Notes: a model not told the origin generated them from the sequence alone. A stretch of 51,574 nt of DNA from an uncultured Alistipes sp. (GCA_900768015.1 CAAGBI010000055.1:1-51574), one strand, 5' to 3'; counted from the stretch's first letter, positions 8,715 through 16,894 are shown. Numbers and translations: made by a program.

Positions 8715-9428
8715 ATGGCAGGAAAAGTTCCTACTCCTCACATTGGAGCACAGATGGGCGAAATCGCCGACAGAGTAATCATGGCTGGCGACCCCTTGCG
8801 CGCAAAGTTCATGGCCGAGACCTTCTTGGAGAACCCCGTGCAGTACAACAGTGTGCGTGGCATGCTCGGCTATACAGGCACCTACAAGGGTAAGCGCGTA
8901 TCGGTTCAGGGCCACGGCATGGGCATCCCCTCAATCGGCATCTACACCTACGAGCTCTTCAACTTCTACGATGTAAAGCGCATCATCCGCTGCGGCTCGG
9001 CAGGTGCCTACGACCCCAACCTCAAGCTCGGCGATGTGGTATTCGCGATGGGCTCTTGCACCGACTCTAACTATGGTGCGCAGTTCAACCTCCCAGGCAC
9101 ATTTGCCCCCATTGCCGACTTCGAGCTCTTGCGCTCGGCGGCAGCAAAGGCCGAGGAGCTTGGCATCAACTACAAGGTGGGTAATGTCTTGGCAAGCGAT
9201 GTATTCTATGGCGACGACGCCGAGAACTGGAAGCAGTGGCAGAAGATGGGCGTAATGGCAGTGGAGATGGAGGCTACGGCACTCTATATGAATGCTGCAC
9301 GCGCAGGAAAGAGCGCTCTGTGCATCTGCACAATCTCCGACTCGTTGGTACACGGCACAGCATGCTCTGCCGAGGAGCGCCAGACATCATTTACCAATAT
9401 GATGGAGATTGCCTTCGACATCATCTAA
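8715..9428 (+). CDS. deoD: Purine-nucleoside phosphorylase, DeoD type
   Basis: A 237-residue hexameric-type (NP-I family, low-molecular-mass) purine nucleoside phosphorylase. Family landmarks are the early His (PTPHIGAQMGEIADRVIMAG), the phosphate-binding region GDPLRAKFMAE, GMGIPSIGIYTYEL, the purine loop CGSAGAYDPNLKLGDVV, the ribose-binding MAVEMEATALY, and the catalytic Asp in TISDSLVHG. It splits purine ribo- and deoxyribonucleosides with phosphate to base plus (deoxy)ribose-1-phosphate in salvage. Length is close to the E. coli enzyme. It has its own full promoter and a strong terminator, so it is probably monocistronic. Confidence 0.95.
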   Translation: MAGKVPTPHIGAQMGEIADRVIMAGDPLRAKFMAETFLENPVQYNSVRGMLGYTGTYKGKRVSVQGHGMGIPSIGIYTYELFNFYDVKRIIRCGSAGAYDPNLKLGDVVFAMGSCTDSNYGAQFNLPGTFAPIADFELLRSAAAKAEELGINYKVGNVLASDVFYGDDAENWKQWQKMGVMAVEMEATALYMNAARAGKSALCICTISDSLVHGTACSAEERQTSFTNMMEIAFDII

Positions 9429-9432
9429 ACAC

Positions 9433-9457
9433 AAAGGGGCTTCGGGCCCCTTTTTTT
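9433..9457 (+). terminator. Terminator after the purine nucleoside phosphorylase gene
   Basis: AAAGGGGC and GCCCCTTT pair around a short TTCGG loop and a run of Ts follows. The aldehyde dehydrogenase start lies only four bases past the T-run, so some read-through into that gene is possible. Confidence 0.88.
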
Positions 9458-9460
9458 CTT

Positions 9461-10834
9461 ATGAGCGAAATTGTCAACCACATACCCGCAATAGTAGCTG
9501 CGCAGCGCGCCTACTTTCGTAGCCACGAGACCCTCGACATAGAGTTTCGCCTCAAGATGTTGCAGAGGCTACGCGAGGCTATCATCAAGCACGAAAAGAG
9601 CCTAACGGATGCCCTCTATCGCGACCTACACAAGAGCTACGAGGAGGCCTTCCTCACGGAGATAAGCATCGTCGTGGGCGAGATTGACAACTTTCTAAAG
9701 CACCTCAGGCAGTGGGCAGCGCCATCGAAGAAGGAGACGCCCCTCAAGCTAAAACCCTCAAAGAGTGCTATCATAACCGAGCCGCTGGGCGTGGCGCTAA
9801 TCATGGCACCATGGAACTACCCCGTGCAGCTGCTCCTCAACCCGCTTGTGGGCGCTATTGCCGCGGGATGCACCGCCATATTGAAGCCCTCGCCCTATGT
9901 TCCCAATGTGTCAGCAGCATTGGCACGACTAATCAAGGAGTGTTTCAACGAGGAGTATGTGGCTATAGTACAGGGACATCGCGACATAAATAGCGCACTA
10001 CTCAAGGAGCGCTACGACATAATCTTCTTCACGGGCTCTCCCGACCTCGGCCGCGTGGTTATGCGTGCAGCAGCCGAAAACCTCACGCCCGTAGTCCTCG
10101 AACTTGGAGGCAAGAGCCCCGTGGTCGTGGACAAGAGTGCCGACATCGCAGTTGCAGCAAAGCGCATTGCATGGGGCAAGACCCTCAACGCGAGTCAGAC
10201 CTGCATCGCCCCCGACTACTTGCTTATCCACCCCGAAGTTAAGGAGCAGTTTATCGAGGCATTCAAGCGCGCCGTGGTGGAGCTACATGGCGAGGATGCG
10301 CACGAAAGCAAGCACTATGTGCGCATGGTGTCGGCAAAGGCATTTGAGCGCGTTAGTGGCTACCTCACAGAGGGAACTATTCGCCACGGAGGCAGAGTGG
10401 ATGCTTCGGATAGGTATATAGAGCCTACGCTGTTGGATGGCGTCGCGGTGGATAGCGCCGTAATGCGCGAGGAGATATTTGGCCCCGTGCTGCCGATAGT
10501 GGAGATAGGTGGCATAGACCAAGCGATAGAGTTTATAAACAACAGAGAGAAGCCTCTGGCGTTGTATGTATTTGCAGATGAGGCGAGTGCCAAGCGTGTC
10601 ATAGCGCACACCTCGTCGGGTGGAGCCTGCATAAACGATGTTATCATGCACATCGCCAACGAGCGCATGCCCTTTGGTGGCGTGGGCAACTCGGGTATGG
10701 GGCGCTACCATGGTCGTGACTCGCTCTACGCCTTCTCGCACCGCCGCGCAGTGCTAAATACCCCGACATGGCTCGACCTACCATTTAGGTATATGCCCTA
10801 CAAGTGGTTCAAACGAATAAAGAGGCTGCTATAA
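9461..10834 (+). CDS. NAD(P)-dependent aldehyde dehydrogenase
   Basis: A 457-residue member of the aldehyde dehydrogenase superfamily, closest by layout to the short class-3/fatty-aldehyde (YwdH-like) group. The cofactor region holds IMAPWNYPVQLLLNPLVGAI and a FFTGSPDLG turn. The general-base Glu is E214 in ELGGKSP and the nucleophile Cys is C248 in NASQTCIAPDY. PFGGVGNSGMGRYHG precedes a basic C-terminal end (YKWFKRIKRLL) that may touch membrane. It oxidises medium- or long-chain aldehydes to acids; the exact substrate is unknown. The open frame runs further upstream, but there it overlaps deoD, and ATG 9461 gives the family N terminus. Its last six bases overlap the convergent WYL regulator gene. 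Confidence 0.92.
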   Translation: MSEIVNHIPAIVAAQRAYFRSHETLDIEFRLKMLQRLREAIIKHEKSLTDALYRDLHKSYEEAFLTEISIVVGEIDNFLKHLRQWAAPSKKETPLKLKPSKSAIITEPLGVALIMAPWNYPVQLLLNPLVGAIAAGCTAILKPSPYVPNVSAALARLIKECFNEEYVAIVQGHRDINSALLKERYDIIFFTGSPDLGRVVMRAAAENLTPVVLELGGKSPVVVDKSADIAVAAKRIAWGKTLNASQTCIAPDYLLIHPEVKEQFIEAFKRAVVELHGEDAHESKHYVRMVSAKAFERVSGYLTEGTIRHGGRVDASDRYIEPTLLDGVAVDSAVMREEIFGPVLPIVEIGGIDQAIEFINNREKPLALYVFADEASAKRVIAHTSSGGACINDVIMHIANERMPFGGVGNSGMGRYHGRDSLYAFSHRRAVLNTPTWLDLPFRYMPYKWFKRIKRLL

Positions 10835-11743
10835 GTGGCCTCTTTTTGTATCGTACTGGTGGATAATATTGTCTATGTATGCCTCAAGTTCTGGGCTCTC
10901 GATAATCTCCGTATCATCCAGGAGTCCCATAACGAAGCGGCCAACGCCAATATAGTTGCAGACCTTAGTGTCGAGCATCCAGTGCGCATCATCAATGGGC
11001 CGTATATCGCGCTCAGCCAAGGGGTACTCCTCAATAAGGAGGTTGCGCGCCAGCATACCGAGCTTAACCTGCACGCGGTGCTGCTCGAAGCCCGTCATAC
11101 GGAAAATATCTATGAATCCCTGCTCATGCTTATCGGCATACTGCCATGGTGTGTCGAGCACCTCAACCGAGCCGATACGCGCCACCTTAAAGAGCTTGTT
11201 CATCGCGCTCTCGGGCTCGTAGCACCACAACTGCACATAGTTTGTCGTAAAGCCAAAGGGCTCAACTACCCTATTGCGCGTTAAGCCCGCATGCGACGAG
11301 GCATAATCCACAAGCACGACTTGACAGCGGTTCTCGATAGCCTCCTGCAAGCGGTTTACATTCTGGGCATTCTTTCCCTTGACAATGCTTACGGCCATGG
11401 CAGTGGAGTTATATACGGTCGACAGCTTACGGCGTAGGTTTTGCTTGAGCATATTTGTATCATCCAAGCCCTCAAGGAGTTGGTTGAAGATGTGCGCCTC
11501 CTCGTCCGTAAAGTGCACAAGCTGGGATATATCCTTGAAGTAGCGGCTCTCCTTGCCGAGTTTATAGACGCCACCCTCGAGTTTATGCACCACAAAGCCG
11601 GCATTTTTGAAGGTGTCGATATAGCGGTATATGGAGCGATACGAAGTGTCGAGGCGCTCAGCGAGATCCTCGACAGTGTAGTTTACATTTGCCGTCATCA
11701 GCTTCATCAGCTTTAGAAGGCGCTCAACTTTGGGTTGCTCCAC
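10829..11743 (-). CDS. WYL-domain transcriptional regulator (DeoR-like HTH)
   Basis: A 304-residue regulator. An N-terminal winged helix-turn-helix (about 1-65, with YTVEDLAERLDTSYRSIYRYIDTF) is followed by a linker and a WYL ligand-sensing domain from about 135, containing VVEPFGFTTNYVQLWCYEPES, then a C-terminal extension. WYL proteins bind small ligands or nucleic acid and switch genes in stress or metabolism; the target here is unknown. It starts at GTG 11743, eight bases after the upstream lipoprotein stop, so it is probably the third gene of that operon. It overlaps the aldehyde dehydrogenase gene tail to tail. Confidence 0.88.
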   Translation of the reverse strand: MEQPKVERLLKLMKLMTANVNYTVEDLAERLDTSYRSIYRYIDTFKNAGFVVHKLEGGVYKLGKESRYFKDISQLVHFTDEEAHIFNQLLEGLDDTNMLKQNLRRKLSTVYNSTAMAVSIVKGKNAQNVNRLQEAIENRCQVVLVDYASSHAGLTRNRVVEPFGFTTNYVQLWCYEPESAMNKLFKVARIGSVEVLDTPWQYADKHEQGFIDIFRMTGFEQHRVQVKLGMLARNLLIEEYPLAERDIRPIDDAHWMLDTKVCNYIGVGRFVMGLLDDTEIIESPELEAYIDNIIHQYDTKRGHL

Positions 11744-11750
11744 GGCGGTG

Positions 11751-13328
11751 CTATTTCTCTACGAATACCTGGAAAAGAAGGGGCGTGAATGCCTGAATCT
11801 CAGTGGATGTGGTGGTCACGGTGACAGATGTATCCTCACTATTGCCATAGTTGTAGTTATAGCCATAGTAGTATGGGTTGTAACCGTAGTAACCGTTATT
11901 GTACATATTACCATAACCATAGCCGTAGTAGCTATTCATGTAGTTCATGTAGTTATAGTAATTTGCATAGTCGTAGTATGCTTGGTTGCTGTTGGTAGTA
12001 GTAGAGGTTGTTGCACCCGTCTTACCCTCAAGGCCGTAGGCGTATGTCGACACCGTGAGGATTGTAGCCCACTGACCGAGACGCAATGTGGGGATAGAAT
12101 AGTTCCACGCAAGGATATATTGATTATCCTCGGGATCTGCCGTAGTGAACGACAATGCCTCGCCCTCGTCATCCACCTTACCGTAGATAATCTCCTTGAC
12201 CTCGTCGATATTAGTGTCGAAGATGAAGCCATCGAGAAAACGACCTATATACCACACCTTTACCGTTGACTTTGTCTTAACTGAGTCAGCCTCAAGCACC
12301 TCATCGTAGGTTATACCCGCACCGAAGCGCTTCACAAGAGCCTCGTTTATGCGGCGGTCGAGGTCGTTAAGGTTTGAATAGACATCACCCGCCTGGTACA
12401 TATTCTCAGTGACATTATCACAAGCATACTTCATGGTATCCACGCCTACGGTATTGAAATCCAACGACTTATCGGGCGAGTATGAGTAGTTCACCAAGAG
12501 GTGTGCCATGGTATCAACGGGCTGGTGCCAGCGACCATCGAAGAACTCCAAGGGGCGTGTATCTACCTCCTCTTCGCCACTCTCCTCAGCACGCGATACG
12601 ATGCGACGACGGCGAGCCTTAGTCTCCTCGTCATCCTCTCGCTCTGCCCTATGCTCCGTGCAGAGTCCTCCATTAGCTTCTGCAAAGGCCTCGACACGAT
12701 CTCCCTCATATGCCACAGGGTTTGCAACATGACCATAGATATACATATCTACCACCAAGGGCTTGTTCTCCTCGAGGCCATACTGACCCTCATAGCCACC
12801 ATCGGCACTCTCGCTTGCCACGATTGCAGAGGGGAGATAGAGACGCAACTTCGTACCGTAGCGCACCTCGAACTCATTGCCGTCGATAGTAAGTTTGTTG
12901 AATGTCGCAAGGTAGGTACCCTCCATCATCGTTGTGGACTCCTTGCCACTAAAGCGGAACGAGGGGACATAGTGAGTGTAGTCGGTGTACTTGTTAAGCT
13001 GCTTTGCTATCTTCCAGTCGCGGGTCTCGCAGATTGTACCCTCGAGGTCACGGCCCGTAAACTCATACCACAACCACACATCCTTGCCTGTGATAGCCAC
13101 AGAGTCTGCACAGCCCGCATCGAGCACCTCGACATAGTAGCCACCCTCCTCCTGGTAGTTATCCTCGAGTTCGGGTTTATACTTCTCAATCCACGCCTTA
13201 AGCGAGCGCTGCTCAACATCGTTAAAACTCATTGTGGGCTCCTCGATGCACGACACCGCCATCGTAGCAATGGCGAGCAACGAAGCAATACCAACAAACA
13301 ATCTATTCATAGTATATCTAAAGTTCAT
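11751..13328 (-). CDS. Large lipoprotein, FKBP-operon partner, with Tyr/Asn/Gly-rich tract
   Basis: A 525-residue lipoprotein. Its signal peptide ends in the lipobox AVSC (C27) followed by IEEP. The body resembles a diverged pair of FKBP-like modules (GYYVEVLDAGCADSVAITGKDVWLWYEFTGRDLEG near the start), but PPIase active-site residues are not recognisable, so no catalytic role is assigned. Residues 450-496 are a low-complexity tract with 21 Tyr, 11 Asn and 7 Gly in 47 residues. The last segment returns to ordinary sequence ending FQVFVEK. The start ATG overlaps the upstream FKBP stop as TAATG, showing translational coupling; an alternative ATG at 13310 (MNRLFVG) would also give a good signal peptide. 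Probably membrane- or surface-anchored. Confidence 0.8.
   Translation of the reverse strand: MNFRYTMNRLFVGIASLLAIATMAVSCIEEPTMSFNDVEQRSLKAWIEKYKPELEDNYQEEGGYYVEVLDAGCADSVAITGKDVWLWYEFTGRDLEGTICETRDWKIAKQLNKYTDYTHYVPSFRFSGKESTTMMEGTYLATFNKLTIDGNEFEVRYGTKLRLYLPSAIVASESADGGYEGQYGLEENKPLVVDMYIYGHVANPVAYEGDRVEAFAEANGGLCTEHRAEREDDEETKARRRRIVSRAEESGEEEVDTRPLEFFDGRWHQPVDTMAHLLVNYSYSPDKSLDFNTVGVDTMKYACDNVTENMYQAGDVYSNLNDLDRRINEALVKRFGAGITYDEVLEADSVKTKSTVKVWYIGRFLDGFIFDTNIDEVKEIIYGKVDDEGEALSFTTADPEDNQYILAWNYSIPTLRLGQWATILTVSTYAYGLEGKTGATTSTTTNSNQAYYDYANYYNYMNYMNSYYGYGYGNMYNNGYYGYNPYYYGYNYNYGNSEDTSVTVTTTSTEIQAFTPLLFQVFVEK
11841..11981 (-). repeat. Tyr/Asn/Gly low-complexity coding tract
   Basis: The codons for residues 450-496 of the lipoprotein consist of irregular TAT/TAC, AAT/AAC and GGT/GGC repeats. 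This makes a degenerate DNA repeat that could vary in length by slippage or recombination. Confidence 0.8.
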
Positions 13329-13945
13329 TATTTAACATCTACAATATCGATGAACCACACCACGGCAGACTTTGCGGGCACCATGCCGACATAGTGCTTG
13401 CCGTATGCCTCGTCATAGGTGAGGTATATCTCTACGCTATCGCCCTCGCGACAACCCACAAGTGCCGTCTCGAGACCTGGAAGTATCTCCTCTTTGCCCA
13501 ATGTCACAACCATGGGGTCGGTAGTCCACTCATACTCCGTATTTAGTCCCAACTTCTCAAGCTCGGCTATCGAGTCGGGGTCGTTCGTAGCATACATATT
13601 CGCTATCGTGGGCTTAGCGTTGGGGAAGACATAGGCCGTATATACAATCTCCATTGTGCTACGGCTTGTCACCTCCTGCCACTCATCGCGACCCTCATCG
13701 TAGTAGGTTGCAATGTAGCGATAGATATCCAAGCCCCAACGAGTATAAAAATGGGGGTCGGGCGTGGTCTGACTAGGCACATCCTCCTCGGCCACAAGGC
13801 GTGGCTGGTGCGACGATGTGAGGTAACTGGCTATCTTATTCTGCTGATTGGTTAGCACACTATCGTTCTCGTTGCTACACGACACGACAAATGCTGCGGC
13901 GAGCGCCACAACAACCACAACAACGACATTGTATAATCTTTTCAT
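13328..13945 (-). CDS. FKBP-type peptidyl-prolyl cis-trans isomerase lipoprotein
   Basis: A 205-residue lipoprotein. The signal MKRLYN plus a long Val/Ala core ends in lipobox VVSC (C23). The C-terminal 110 residues form an FKBP domain. They include VYTAYVFPNAK in place of the usual first strand, VTLGKEEILPGLETALVGCREGDSVEIYLTYDEAYGKHY, and AVVWFIDIVDVK. The PGLE..L..M-like helix and aYG motif are the recognisable core. It catalyses prolyl isomerisation of exported proteins in the periplasm or at the outer membrane. The frame is open upstream to 13972, but a -7 element at 13961-13968 lies inside it, so ATG 13945 is chosen (13951 is also possible). It leads the operon with the larger lipoprotein and the WYL regulator. 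Confidence 0.87.
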   Translation of the reverse strand: MKRLYNVVVVVVVALAAAFVVSCSNENDSVLTNQQNKIASYLTSSHQPRLVAEEDVPSQTTPDPHFYTRWGLDIYRYIATYYDEGRDEWQEVTSRSTMEIVYTAYVFPNAKPTIANMYATNDPDSIAELEKLGLNTEYEWTTDPMVVTLGKEEILPGLETALVGCREGDSVEIYLTYDEAYGKHYVGMVPAKSAVVWFIDIVDVK

Positions 13946-13960
13946 ATCCATATAAGCGCA

Positions 13961-13968
13961 CAAAGTTA
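13961..13968 (-). promoter_or_regulatory. Promoter -7 element for the FKBP lipoprotein operon
   Basis: Reverse-strand TAACTTTG is an exact TAnnTTTG. It ends 16 bases before ATG 13945, so the transcript would have a leader of only about ten bases. Confidence 0.55.
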
Positions 13969-14022
13969 ACAAATATTTTGCAACTACGCGACTTTTTTAA
14001 TGAAATTAAAATATGGGAGCAA

Positions 14023-14613
14023 CTACAAATGCTTAAGCGCAGCACGCACAGCCTCCTCGACAGCCATCGCGGGGTTCTCCTTGAAGATGGCCTTGAGCGC
14101 CTTATCCGATGCCGCCTTCTGGAAGCCCAACATCTGCAATGCAGCCAAAGCCTCGTCGTAGACGACACTATTAGCAGGTGCCGCAACAGGCATATCCATG
14201 GTGTCGGCGCCAAGCTCCAACATCTTGCCCGAGAGCTCCACGATAATCTTCTGCGCAGTCTTGAGTCCCAGGCCCTTAACATTCTTAAGAAGCACCGCGT
14301 TCTCCGTAGCGATGATGTTCTGCAACTCGCGGGGTGAGTAGGTCGAGAGTATCATTCTCGCGGTGTTGCCACCTACGCCCGAGACGCTGATAAGACGGCG
14401 GAAGAGCTCGCGCTCAATCTTTGTTGCAAAGCCAAAGAGTGCTTGCTGGTCCTCACGAACAACGAAGTGCACATAGAGGCGCGCCTCGCTTGCTCCCTCA
14501 ATGGCGGAGTAGGTATTGAGCGAGATGTGGATAAAGTAGCCCACACCCGCAGCCTCAACTACGGCATATGTTGGGTTCACCTCATCGAGTCTACCTGATA
14601 TATATTCGTACAT
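14023..14613 (-). CDS. ruvA: Holliday junction branch migration complex subunit RuvA
   Basis: A 196-residue RuvA with its three domains. The N-terminal OB-fold (MYEYISGRLDEVNPTYAVVEAAGVGYFIHIS) is followed by two helix-hairpin-helix motifs in the middle (LISVSGVGGNTARMIL and LKNVKGLGLKTAQKIIVEL), which contact the DNA backbone. A flexible Ala-rich linker then leads to a C-terminal domain that stimulates RuvB (EALAALQMLGFQKAASDKALK). It binds four-way junctions and loads the RuvB motor in recombination and repair. RuvB is not adjacent. A -7 element lies at 14662-14669. Confidence 0.96.
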   Translation of the reverse strand: MYEYISGRLDEVNPTYAVVEAAGVGYFIHISLNTYSAIEGASEARLYVHFVVREDQQALFGFATKIERELFRRLISVSGVGGNTARMILSTYSPRELQNIIATENAVLLKNVKGLGLKTAQKIIVELSGKMLELGADTMDMPVAAPANSVVYDEALAALQMLGFQKAASDKALKAIFKENPAMAVEEAVRAALKHL

Positions 14614-14661
14614 AACCTATATCTTTAATAGAAGTAATTCTAAAATAATCTAATTTTTTTA

Positions 14662-14669
14662 CAAAAGTA
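14662..14669 (-). promoter_or_regulatory. Promoter -7 element for ruvA
   Basis: Reverse-strand TACTTTTG matches TAnnTTTG, about 50 bases before the ruvA start. It is back to back with the element for the OmpH-like gene. Confidence 0.5.
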
Positions 14670-14682
14670 AATAAATTTTTCT

Positions 14683-14690
14683 TACCTTTG
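14683..14690 (+). promoter_or_regulatory. Promoter -7 element for the OmpH-like lipoprotein gene
   Basis: TACCTTTG fits the consensus exactly, about 43 bases before the ATG. An AT-rich stretch lies upstream but there is no clear TTTG at -33. Confidence 0.6.
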
Positions 14691-14732
14691 TATTTTGAAT
14701 TTGAAAATTAACTAATAAAGAGAATAAAAACT

Positions 14733-15419
14733 ATGAAAAAGAGTCTTTTATTTGCCTTGGCGGCTGTAGCAATGCTTAGCGCATGCAACAACACAGAGAA
14801 GGCAGACAAGCCTGTTGAGGCTACAACAACCGAGTCTACAGAGGTAAAGACCGTTGAGTGCGTAGCAAGTGGCGATGTAGTATATATCGATGTTGACTTC
14901 ATGCTTGCATCGAGCAAGTTGTATGCAGCAGAGGGTAAGGCCTTGGAGGCAAAGATGCAGGAGTTCCAGACACGCGCAGCATCAACACAGGAGGGCTGGG
15001 CACAGAAGGAGCAGAGCATCGCTGCGGAGTACAACAAGTTGCAGAACGACGCTGTAAAGCTCCAGCAGGACTACGAGAAGGGTCTCATCACAACACTCAG
15101 CGCACAGCAGAAGGGTGAGGAGTTGGCAAAGAAGGAGCAGTCTATCCAGACACGCATGAGCTCTTTGCAGACTACAGCACAGAAGGAGGGCGAGCAGCTT
15201 GCAAAGGATGAGCAGGCATTGGCCGAGGAGCAGATCGTGCTTATGAACCGCTTCCAGGAGCTCACTCGCAAGGCTCTCGAGGAGATTAACGCCGACAAGC
15301 GCTACAAGATGATTCTCAACGCGGCATCTGTAATCGACGCAGATCCCTCGCTCAACATCTCAAGCCTTGTGCTCCAGAAGATTGACGAGCTCTACGAGGC
15401 AGGCGCACTGGATAAGTAA
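14733..15419 (+). CDS. OmpH/Skp-family periplasmic chaperone-like lipoprotein
   Basis: A 228-residue protein with a lipoprotein signal (MLSAC, C18) followed by a Thr/Glu-rich spacer. Next comes the OmpH start strand VVYIDVDFMLASSKLY, then a long coiled coil (about 70-185) rich in Gln, Glu and Lys, and a C-terminal helical/strand part ending IDELYEAGALDK. This is the tentacle-like Skp/OmpH architecture that holds unfolded outer-membrane proteins. The lipid anchor would keep it on a membrane, whereas E. coli Skp is soluble. It has its own promoter and a terminator, so it is probably monocistronic. Confidence 0.88.
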   Translation: MKKSLLFALAAVAMLSACNNTEKADKPVEATTTESTEVKTVECVASGDVVYIDVDFMLASSKLYAAEGKALEAKMQEFQTRAASTQEGWAQKEQSIAAEYNKLQNDAVKLQQDYEKGLITTLSAQQKGEELAKKEQSIQTRMSSLQTTAQKEGEQLAKDEQALAEEQIVLMNRFQELTRKALEEINADKRYKMILNAASVIDADPSLNISSLVLQKIDELYEAGALDK

Positions 15420-15448
15420 TCCAACAAGCCCCCTCACAACAGCATAAG

Positions 15449-15480
15449 ATGCCGATATGCACCTGCAGGTCGGCATTTTT
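15449..15480 (+). terminator. Terminator after the OmpH-like gene
   Basis: ATGCCGA (15449-15455) pairs with TCGGCAT (15470-15476) and is followed by Ts. It lies 30 bases after the stop. Confidence 0.8.
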
Positions 15481-15524
15481 AACTACTTGACACACAATTA
15501 TTAACCGTAGCCGAGCATCCTATT

Positions 15525-16334
15525 ATGGGATTTATACCATTTACCTTTGCCGATGTAATTGACATCCTGCTTGTGGCAAGTCTCTTCTATGGCCTCTACC
15601 GTGCCATGAGGGGCACAAGCGCGCCATATATTATGGTCGGCATATTCTTCATCTACCTTGTCTGGATTCTGGTCAAGACATTCAACCTTGTGCTCTTCTC
15701 AACAATCTTGGGACAGATCATCTCGGTGGGTGTCATCGCCATCATCATCATCTTCCAGCCCGAGATACGCCACTTCTTGCAGGCTATCGGTCGCCAGCGT
15801 GAGCGCTTCGAGTGGCTGACACGCATCTTCGACTTCCGCCACCGCAGAGGTGCTAAGGAGATAGACCTCCGCCCTATCGTCGAGGCATGCCAGGAGATGG
15901 GCGAGCAGAAGGTGGGTGCACTTATCATCATCAAGCAGTCTAACGACCTCGGCATCGTCGAGGAGAGCGGCATCGCCATCGACGCAAAGGTGTCGTCGGC
16001 ACTTATACAGAATGTCTTTTTTAAGAATGCCCCCTTGCACGATGGCGGCATGGTGATTAGTGGCGACAGAGTGGTAGCGGCAAAGTGTGTACTTCCATCA
16101 ACACAGCAGGAGGTGCCCAAGGCCTATGGTATGCGTCACCGCGCAGCGTTGGGTATGAGCGAAGTGTCGGATGCTATTGTCATCGCGGTATCGGAGGAGA
16201 CGGGCGGTATATCGTTGGCTCACAACTCGGTCATCAAGCGTAACATCGACCCCAAGCAGCTGCAACAGTCGATACGCAAACTTATGTATATAAATAATAA
16301 GCGCCGCGCCGAGAAGGAGCAGACAGAGGAGTAA
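15525..16334 (+). CDS. cdaA: Membrane diadenylate cyclase (c-di-AMP synthase) CdaA
   Basis: A 269-residue CdaA/DacA-type enzyme. Three N-terminal membrane helices occupy about residues 9-76. The cytoplasmic DAC domain carries LHDGGMV (D173-G174-G175) and RHRAALG (R204-H205-R206), the two motifs that hold ATP and metal. It joins two ATP into c-di-AMP, the second messenger for potassium, osmotic and wall homeostasis. The motif reads DGG where many Firmicutes enzymes have DGA. There is no CdaR-like partner next to it. The gene ends in a hairpin shared with mgsA. Overall length and order match the family closely. Confidence 0.95.
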   Translation: MGFIPFTFADVIDILLVASLFYGLYRAMRGTSAPYIMVGIFFIYLVWILVKTFNLVLFSTILGQIISVGVIAIIIIFQPEIRHFLQAIGRQRERFEWLTRIFDFRHRRGAKEIDLRPIVEACQEMGEQKVGALIIIKQSNDLGIVEESGIAIDAKVSSALIQNVFFKNAPLHDGGMVISGDRVVAAKCVLPSTQQEVPKAYGMRHRAALGMSEVSDAIVIAVSEETGGISLAHNSVIKRNIDPKQLQQSIRKLMYINNKRRAEKEQTEE

Positions 16335-16337
16335 AAA

Positions 16338-16380
16338 AAGAGTGGTTGTCCAGAAGTTTAAGGGCAACCACTCTTATTTT
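16338..16380. terminator. Bidirectional terminator between cdaA and mgsA
   Basis: AAGAGTGGTTG (16338-16348) pairs perfectly with CAACCACTCTT (16365-16375). Ts flank the hairpin on both strands. It overlaps the mgsA stop codon. Confidence 0.9.
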
Positions 16381-16847
16381 AAGACACGGGCAATATATGA
16401 TGTGTAGTCGCGTACCACCGGTTTGTACTCCTCGTCTACCATCAGCGTTGACGATATCATAAAGTCGGCCGTTGAGCGATTTATCGCCGTGGGAACATTG
16501 TATAGCGTCGCCAAGCGCAACAAGGCCTTAACATCTACATCGTGTGGCTGCGCAGACATGGGATCCCAGAAGAAGATGAGCATGTCGATTTCGCCGTTTG
16601 CAATCATCGCTCCGAGCTGCTGGTCGCCACCCAATGGGCCCGACTTAAGCATGGTGATGTCGAAGTGCGAGTGTGCCGCATCCTTGGCTCTGCGCTCCAT
16701 AAGTGTCTCGGCCACGATGCGGCCTGTTGTTCCTGTGCATATTAGGCGGTGTGATAGGAGCTTTGCCCAGTTCCATGCGACCCACTCCGCGAGGTCATGC
16801 TTCATGGCGTCGTGTGCCACAAGCGCAATTGATAGTCTCTTACTCAT
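16374..16847 (-). CDS. mgsA: Methylglyoxal synthase
   Basis: A 157-residue enzyme that converts dihydroxyacetone phosphate to methylglyoxal and phosphate, a bypass that relieves sugar-phosphate stress. Family motifs are IALVAHDAMKHDL, the phosphate loop CTGTTGRI, the catalytic Asp in SGPLGGDQQLG (D75), and FFWDPMSAQPHDVDVKALLRL. ATG 16847 is preferred over the TTG four codons upstream. It is convergent with cdaA. A -7 element lies at 16895-16902. Confidence 0.96.
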   Translation of the reverse strand: MSKRLSIALVAHDAMKHDLAEWVAWNWAKLLSHRLICTGTTGRIVAETLMERRAKDAAHSHFDITMLKSGPLGGDQQLGAMIANGEIDMLIFFWDPMSAQPHDVDVKALLRLATLYNVPTAINRSTADFMISSTLMVDEEYKPVVRDYTSYIARVLK

Positions 16848-16894
16848 AAATTCATTCAAATTAGTTAATCTCGTTTCATCCTTTTTTCACGCTG

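Noticed and set aside
12501..13394. 297-codon forward frame across the large lipoprotein gene
   Set aside because: Antisense of a lipoprotein with a clear signal peptide and coupled start; no promoter or family support.
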